A stretch of 64,000 bases of DNA from DATARH01 sp963789255 (GTDB lineage: Bacteria > Pseudomonadota > Alphaproteobacteria > ATCC43930 > CGMCC-115725). Numbering within the stretch: the stretch's first letter is position 1; each line of letters starts with the position of its first letter. The stretch lies in assembly GCA_963789255.1 (NCBI GenBank), contig CAWBJW010000001.1, positions 124,001-188,000 on the forward strand, in the 5' to 3' direction. Positions 58,795 through 64,000 of this stretch are shown piece by piece. The position numbers were made by a program, and so were the translations under genes. The notes beneath the pieces were generated by a model, which did no database searches, was not told the origin of the DNA, and worked only from the letters and a program-made list of their open reading frames with translations.

Positions 58795-59767
58795 CGCCGA
58801 CAAGATGCGCCACGGCCGCCGCATCGCGCCAGCGGATCTCGACCACGAGCACCTCGATCCCGCCGCACAGCCGCGCCGGCAGCCGCACCCAATCCTTCGC
58901 GGTCGTGACCAGGCTCGCACCGGCGCCCCCCGCCTCGCGCCGGAGGTCGGCAATCTCGCCTTCGGCGAAGCGATGGTGATCGGGAAAGGGATGTGCCGCG
59001 ATCACGTTGGCGCCGATCGCGCGCAGCGTGGCGAAGAATTTTTCCGGATGTCCGATGCCGGCAAAGGCGACGATTGGGGCACCGGCGAAGCGCTCGCCCT
59101 GCACCGGCTCCAGGTCAGCGCGGAAGATCGGGCATCGCGCGTCCCGCAGCCCGGCGGGCGCGGTGCCGTCGCCGAGCAGCACGATCGCATCGGCTCGGGC
59201 AAGGCCCGCCGCAACCGATTCGCGCAACGGCCCGGCCGGCATCACCCGGCTGTTGCCAAACCCGTAGGCGGCATCGACGACCAGCAGCGCAAGATCCTTC
59301 TTGATCCCCGGGTTCTGGAAGCCGTCATCGAGCACGATGGCCGCGGCACCGGCCGCGACCGCTTCCCGCACCCCGGCGGCGCGATTGCGCGCGACCCAGC
59401 ACGGCGCGCCCGCCGCGATCAACAAAGCCTCGTCGCCGACCGCGGCGGCATCGTGCACTGCCCGATCGACCCGCACCGGGCCGGCAAGCCGGCCGCCATA
59501 GCCACGCGTCACGACGTGCAAATCGAGCTGCTCCCGGATCATCGACGCGAGCGACAGCACGACCGGCGTCTTCCCCGAGCCGCCGGCGACGAGGTTGCCG
59601 ACGCAGATTATCGGGACCGCGGCGCGGTATGGCCGTACCATCGCACGGCGCAACCGTGCAGCAGCCTGCCAGGCGGTTCCGAGCGGCGCCAGCAGCCCGG
59701 CGACGATTTGGGCCATTTGCCCGGCCATCGGCCCATGTCGGGCGCGCCAGAACTCAGGAGCGCGCAT
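58718..59767 (-). CDS. lpxK: Tetraacyldisaccharide 4'-kinase
   Basis: LpxK phosphorylates the 4' position of the lipid A disaccharide. The 349-residue protein has an N-terminal hydrophobic region, the P-loop CVGNLVAGGSGKTPVVLSLA, the conserved VVTRGYGGRLAGPVRVD and AIVLDDGFQNPGIKKDLALL. The start is the ATG at 59767 (MRAPEFWRARHGPMAG), which overlaps the end of waaA by 14 bases. The C-terminus overlaps lpxL. Confidence 0.95.
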   Translation of the reverse strand: MRAPEFWRARHGPMAGQMAQIVAGLLAPLGTAWQAAARLRRAMVRPYRAAVPIICVGNLVAGGSGKTPVVLSLASMIREQLDLHVVTRGYGGRLAGPVRVDRAVHDAAAVGDEALLIAAGAPCWVARNRAAGVREAVAAGAAAIVLDDGFQNPGIKKDLALLVVDAAYGFGNSRVMPAGPLRESVAAGLARADAIVLLGDGTAPAGLRDARCPIFRADLEPVQGERFAGAPIVAFAGIGHPEKFFATLRAIGANVIAAHPFPDHHRFAEGEIADLRREAGGAGASLVTTAKDWVRLPARLCGGIEVLVVEIRWRDAAAVAHLVGDVLRQTPGQTPDRGDQRYERSTARF

Positions 59768-61089
59768 CGGCGCGGGCGCGGTGCGGCGGCGGCGCATTTT
59801 CCGCGATCGCGATGGGGGCGAGCGCGTCGAGCCAGGGTGCGAAGCGGTGCAGCACGGCGTCGAGCGCGCCGCCGCTCGCCGCGGCGATCCGCGCCGCCGC
59901 TTCGGCCCGGGTCCTGCGCTCGGCCGGGTCGCCGAGCAGCCGCGACACCGCGCGCGCCAGGCTCTCCGCATCGCCGACCGTCAGCGCCGCGCCGGCAGCA
60001 TCGAGGGCGCCGGCCAGCGCCGCGCAATTCGTCATGTCCGGGCCGTGCAATACGGCGCAGTCGAGCCGCGCCGCCTCGAACGGATTGTGGCCGCCCTTGC
60101 TGACCAGAGACCCGCCGATCAGGGCGATCCCGGCAAGCCGGAAGAACAGGCCGAGCTCGCCGAGCGTATCGGCGAGGTAGACATCGGTGTCGGCGGCGAT
60201 CGCCTCGCCGGCGCCGCGGCGCGCGACATGCAAACCGCGCGCGCGCAACGCTTCGGCGATCGCCGGGCCGCGCACCGGGTGACGCGGCGCGAGGATCGTC
60301 ACGAGGCCGGGATGCGCGCGCGCGATCCGGACATGGGAATCGGCCGCGATTTCCTCTTCGCCGGCGTGCGTGCTCGCCGCGAGCCACACCGGACGCGCGC
60401 CGATCTGATGGCGCAGCAGCGCGAGCGCCGCCGGGTCGGCGTCGAGCGGCGCGGCGGCCGCCTTGAGATCGCCGACGCTCGCCACCGGGTCGGCGCCGAG
60501 CCGGCGAAACCGTTCCGCCTGCACCTCGTCCTGGGCGAGGCAGAGAGCGAAGCCCTGCAATACCGGCCCCACCAGTCCCGGCAGGAAGCGCCAACGTGCC
60601 ACCGAGCGGGCGGAGAGCCGGGCGTTGGCCAACAGCATCGGGATGCCGCGGCGCTGCGTCGCCAGAACCAGGTTGGGCCACAACTCGGACTCGACCCAGA
60701 TCGCAAGATCGGGATGCCAGTAATCGACAAAGCGCTCGACCGCGCGCGGCAGATCGACCGGCACGAACTGATGCCGGGCCCGGTCGGGAAGGCGGGTTTG
60801 GACCAGACGCGCCGCGGCAACCGTCCCGATGGTCATCAGGACCTCGATTGCCGGCCGTTCGGCGAGGATGCGCTCGATCAGCACCAGCACCGAGGCTCGC
60901 CTCGCCGACGCTGGCGGCGTGCACCCAGACCAGCGGCGCCCGCGGGCGGGCCGCCGAGGCGACGCCGAAGCGCTCGCCGAGGTGGTCGCCGTCTTCCTTG
61001 CCGCGCCGGCACCGCGCGTCGAGGTAACGCACCACGAGCGGCGCCGCAGCGGCGGTCAGGGAGCGGTAGAGCGGGGGCCAGATGCTCAC
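59754..61089 (-). CDS. waaA: 3-deoxy-D-manno-octulosonic acid transferase (Kdo transferase), one frameshift
   Basis: WaaA/KdtA adds Kdo from CMP-Kdo to lipid IVA. The start at 61089 (MSIWPPLYRSLTAAAAPLVV) leads into GERFGVA and VWVHAASVGEAS. The catalytic body is in another frame: LIERILAERPAIEVLMT, then HPDLAIWVESELWPNLVLAT and GGSLVSKGGHNPFEAARLDC. Removing one base at 60894-60895 gives GEASSVLVLIERI and a 444-residue protein, normal for the family. The start lies next to a palindromic repeat that forms the end of the upstream DUF374 gene. Confidence 0.93.
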
Positions 61090-61936
61090 GGATGAAGTCC
61101 CTCTCCCGCATTGCGGGAGAGGGTGCCTCCGAACAAAGTCCGGAGGCGGGTGAGGGTATTGGCCCGCACACCCTTACCCTCCCACGCCTGCGGCGCGGGC
61201 CCCTCCCTCTCCCGCGGTGCGGGAGAGGGGTCTTTCTGCGCGGGCGGCAAATGCCCGACCCGGCGGTCGGCTTCGCCCGCCATCTCGTTCATCCGGCCTT
61301 CAACGAGAAGCCGGGCATGTTCGATGCCGGCCGGATCGAGATCGCGGGGGACCTCGATCGGCTCCCCCCACAAAAAAACACCGCGGCCGAGCGGCAACGC
61401 GAGATTGAACCGGTCCCAGCTGCGCAGCACGCGGCGGCGGCTGGTGGCGAAGACGATCGGCACGATCGGCACGCCGGCGAGGCGGGCCACATTGACGATC
61501 CCGCTGCTCGCGCTCATCGCCGGGCCGCGCGGCCCGTCCGGGGTGATGCCGACGCACTCGCCCTCGTCGAGCCGCTTCAGCATCGTGCGCAATGCCGCCG
61601 ACCCGCCGCGCCGGGTCGAGCCGGCGATCGAAGAAACCCCGAAATAGCTGACCGAGTTCGGCGATGATCCGCCCATCGCGATGCGCCGAGATCAGCATGT
61701 GCATCGGCGCGAGGCGCTGCCACGCCATCGGAATCATCAGGAGGCGCCCGTGCCAGAAGGCGAGAATGAAGCTGCGGCCGTCTTCGCGCAATCGGCGCGG
61801 CACCGCGCCGCCTTCGACCGTCCAGCGGTTGGTGACAAAGACAAAGCGGATGTAGAGTCTGGATGACCCAGCACAACAGCCCGCGCCATCGGCTGCTGCG
61901 CAACACCCGCCGTCCCCAGCGGCTTGGGGCTTTCAT
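61086..61936 (-). CDS. DUF374-type lysophospholipid acyltransferase family protein, two frameshifts
   Basis: PlsC-like acyltransferase found between msbA and waaA in alphaproteobacteria. Parts lie in three frames: MKAPSRWGRRVLRSSRWRGL, then RLYIRFVFVTNRWTVEGGAV with SFILAFWHGRLLMIPMAW and HMLISAHRDGRIIAEL, then SYFGVSSIAGSTRRGGSAAL and ITPDGPRGPAMSASSGIVNV. Removing single bases near 61858 and 61656 joins them to about 282 residues. Catalytic-site candidates are H in AFWHGRL and D in SAHRDG. The last 45 or so codons come from a palindromic repeat. The ATG overlaps the msbA stop. The acyl acceptor is unknown. Confidence 0.83.
61099..61230. repeat. Palindromic repeat forming the 3' end of the DUF374 gene
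   Basis: Two hairpins with arms ccctctcccgca/tgcgggagaggg (61099-61123) and ccctctcccgcg/tgcgggagaggg (61205-61229) lie about 80 bases apart. The unit is read in frame as a Pro/Arg/Gly-rich tail of the acyltransferase. Related to 54946-55071. Confidence 0.8.
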
Positions 61937-63741
61937 GATCCGAGCGCCGCGGCAGCGGCCGGAGCGAGCTGGCGTTCCCCGGCAAACTGGGTTTCGTAAA
62001 GCCGCGCATAGAGACCGCTGCGGGCGAGCAGCTGGGCGTGCCTGCCGGCCTCGACGATACGCCCGCGATCGAGCACGCAGATCAGATCGGCGCCGATGAT
62101 GGTTGACAGGCGATGGGCGATGACCACCGTGGTGCGGCCGCGCATCAGGATGCGCAGCGCCGCCTGGACCTGCCGTTCGGACTCGCTGTCGAGCGCCGAG
62201 GTCGCTTCGTCGAGCAACAGGATCGGCGCATCCTTCAGCATCGCGCGGGCAATCGCGAGGCGTTGGCGCTGGCCGCCCGAGAGGCGCAGGCCGTGCTCGC
62301 CGACCAGCGTATCGTAGCCTTGCGGCAGCTCGCGGATGAAACGGTCGGCGGCGGCGGCGACCGCGGCTTTCTCGATCTCGGCCTGCGCTGCGCCGAACCG
62401 GCCATAGGCGATGTTGGCGCGCACCGTGTCATCGAACAGGCTGACCTCCTGCGACACCAACGCAATCGCGCCGCGCAGCGAGGCGAGCGTGACCCCGCCG
62501 ATCTCCTGGCCGTCGATCGCGATGCTGCCGCCATCGACATCGTAAAACCGCGGGATCAGGTTCAGCACCGTCGATTTGCCGGCTCCCGACGGGCCGACCA
62601 GCGCGACGTTGCTGCCGGCCGGCACGGTGAACGAAATGCCGTCGAGCGCCACCGCGCCGGGCTGGTAGCCGAACCGCACCTCTTCGAACCGCACCTCCCC
62701 GCCGGCGATGCGCAGCGGGCGGGCGCCGGGCCGGTCGCGGATCGCCGGCTCGATGTCGAGGACCTCGAAGATGCGCTGCGCCGCGGCCAGCCCTTCCTGC
62801 AGCGAGGCATTCAGGACGGCGAGGCTCTTGACCGGCTGATAGGCGAGGAGCAGCGCGGTGATGAACGAGAAGAACGCGCCCGGCGAGCGGGCGCCGACGA
62901 TCACCTGGTGACCGCCATAGAAGATCACCATCGCGATCGCCGCGCCGCCCAACGCCTCCATCATCGGCGCGGCCCGCGAGCGGGTGCGATTGGCGCGATC
63001 GACCAGCCGGAAGATGCGCTCGAACAGGCCCGCGGCGCGGCTCTGCTCGTAATCCTCCATGCCATAGGCTTTGACGTAACGCGCGCCCTGGAAGGTCTGG
63101 CTCAACAAGGTGGTCAGCTGGCCCATTTCGAGCTGGGTGTTGACCGACACCCGGCGCATACGCCGGCCGATCGCCACGATCGGCCGGATGGCGAGCGGAA
63201 AGGCGAAGAACGCGACGAGCGCGAGCGCCCAATCCTGATAAAACATCAAGCCGACGAGGAGGACGACCGTTACCGCGTCGCGTCCGATCCCGGTCAGCAC
63301 ATTGGCGGCGGCGCTGCGCAAGAGGCCGACGTCGTTCACCAGGCGCGAAATCAGGACGCCGCTCGGATGGGCGGTGAAATAGGCGAGATCGGCGCGGATC
63401 AGCCGGGCGAACAGCGCGGTCTGGACATCGGTGATGACGCGCTGGCCGACGCGGGCCATCAGCAGGGTTTCGGCGTAGTCCGCCATGCCCTTGACCAGCG
63501 CCAGCGCCAGCGCGGCGCTGCCCAGCAGCCACAGCAGCGATGAATCGCGGGCGATGAAGATGCGATCGAGCACCGGCTGCATCAGCCAGGCGCGCAGCGC
63601 CGTGCTGCCGCCCGCAACCGCCATGCAAACAAAGGCGAGCGCAATCCGGCGCCGATGCCGCCAGATGAAATCGCGCACCAGCCGGCGTACCAGCACCGAC
63701 GAGCGTGCCCCGGTCTGCGGAATCGGTGAGTTGTCGCGCAT
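61933..63741 (-). CDS. msbA: Lipid A export ABC transporter (MsbA type)
   Basis: Homodimeric exporter that flips lipid A to the periplasmic face. The 602-residue half-transporter has six hydrophobic segments (about 30-330) and an ATPase domain: Walker A VGPSGAGKSTVLNLIPRFYD, Q-loop SQEVSLFDDTV, signature LSGGQRQRLAIARAML, Walker B ILLLDEATSALDSESE and H-loop VIAHRLSTI. The assignment rests on its place at the head of the lipid A block; sequence alone also fits other lipid exporters. The start is the ATG at 63741; its stop overlaps the next ATG. Confidence 0.88.
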   Translation of the reverse strand: MRDNSPIPQTGARSSVLVRRLVRDFIWRHRRRIALAFVCMAVAGGSTALRAWLMQPVLDRIFIARDSSLLWLLGSAALALALVKGMADYAETLLMARVGQRVITDVQTALFARLIRADLAYFTAHPSGVLISRLVNDVGLLRSAAANVLTGIGRDAVTVVLLVGLMFYQDWALALVAFFAFPLAIRPIVAIGRRMRRVSVNTQLEMGQLTTLLSQTFQGARYVKAYGMEDYEQSRAAGLFERIFRLVDRANRTRSRAAPMMEALGGAAIAMVIFYGGHQVIVGARSPGAFFSFITALLLAYQPVKSLAVLNASLQEGLAAAQRIFEVLDIEPAIRDRPGARPLRIAGGEVRFEEVRFGYQPGAVALDGISFTVPAGSNVALVGPSGAGKSTVLNLIPRFYDVDGGSIAIDGQEIGGVTLASLRGAIALVSQEVSLFDDTVRANIAYGRFGAAQAEIEKAAVAAAADRFIRELPQGYDTLVGEHGLRLSGGQRQRLAIARAMLKDAPILLLDEATSALDSESERQVQAALRILMRGRTTVVIAHRLSTIIGADLICVLDRGRIVEAGRHAQLLARSGLYARLYETQFAGERQLAPAAAAALGS

Positions 63742-63904
63742 AACGCTCCCGCCGCCAGTGTTAGAGGCGGGCAGGGGGATTGGCAAGGCCGGCGCTCAGC
63801 GCCGCGGTCCCCGGCTTTACGGCTAAGCTGCGGTTCCCGGACGCGGCATTCAGGTACGCGCCAGATGCAACTCTGCCTCGACCGGTATTCGATCTCTCCC
63901 GATG

Positions 63905-63989
63905 TGTAGGATGGGCTGAGCGCAGCGAAGCCCATCAATCGGGCGGCCGCCACAGCGATGGGCTGAGCGCAGCGAAGCCCATCCTACCG
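63905..63989. repeat. Dispersed double repeat at the window end
   Basis: The unit gatgggctgagcgcagcgaagcccatc occurs twice (63911 and 63957 region), each a hairpin (gatgggct / agcccatc), framed by gtaggatggg and cccatcctac. A single shorter copy is at 45951-45983. Confidence 0.82.
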
Positions 63990-64000
63990 TTTTTTCTTGG

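Overview
The window is a GC-rich (about two thirds G+C) bacterial chromosome segment carrying almost only chromosomal housekeeping genes. Gene order points to an alphaproteobacterium, most like Rhodospirillales: atpHAGDC as a stand-alone five-gene operon, rpoD-dnaG-YqeY followed by carAB and greA, a DUF484 gene overlapping xerC, an ELM1-family gene beside trxB, and an msbA/DUF374/waaA/lpxK/lpxL lipid A block. The lineage is inferred from gene content only; there is no rRNA here.

Layout. 0-2.4 kb (minus): a histidine phosphatase, cobS and a ferritin-like gene. 2.4-7.7 kb (minus): atpC-D-G-A-H, with palindromic repeats between several genes. 7.9-16.9 kb: priA, DUF484/xerC, an aminotransferase, an unknown gene, an intradiol dioxygenase, a four-domain rhodanese and tRNA-Ile2. 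17-28 kb: rpoD, dnaG and YqeY (minus), then carA, carB, greA (plus), an Lrp regulator and ELM1. 28-34.3 kb: a large conserved unknown gene, trxB, a LysR regulator, a candidate small RNA, a tyrosine phosphatase and a MOSC protein. 34.3-36.2 kb: a lower-GC island (methyltransferase and glycosyltransferase), probably acquired. 36.5-39.7 kb: an Flp pilin, a very short selenoprotein gene interrupted by an in-frame UGA, and a UbiA/GT87 pair. 39.7-48 kb: a split TPP enzyme, an acetamidase-type hydrolase, a cyclophilin, an NDUFA9-like protein, hemF, a solute-binding protein, an amidase, AroM and tRNA-Gly. 48-57.6 kb: a DTW protein, a second Flp pilin, an MFS pump, a small GIY-YIG cassette between inverted repeats, a fused CydDC-like ABC exporter, a cupin and a uronate-dehydrogenase-like gene. 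57.8-63.7 kb (minus): lipid A/Kdo genes msbA, DUF374 acyltransferase, waaA, lpxK and lpxL.

The most notable item is at 36966-37184 (minus): a 72-codon Rdx/SelW-like gene with UGA at codon 11 in a Cys-Lys-Pro-UGA motif. A good Shine-Dalgarno precedes it and a bSECIS-like hairpin follows the UGA. Ordinary ORF calling misses it.

A caution: at least 17 single-base frameshifts break otherwise well-conserved genes, including essential ones (atpD, dnaG, carA, waaA). Nearly all are repaired by removing one base. This looks like uncorrected insertion error in the assembly rather than gene decay, so those genes are annotated as one CDS with the shift position noted. Several families of dispersed palindromic repeats fill the intergenic regions, and one family extends into two coding sequences.
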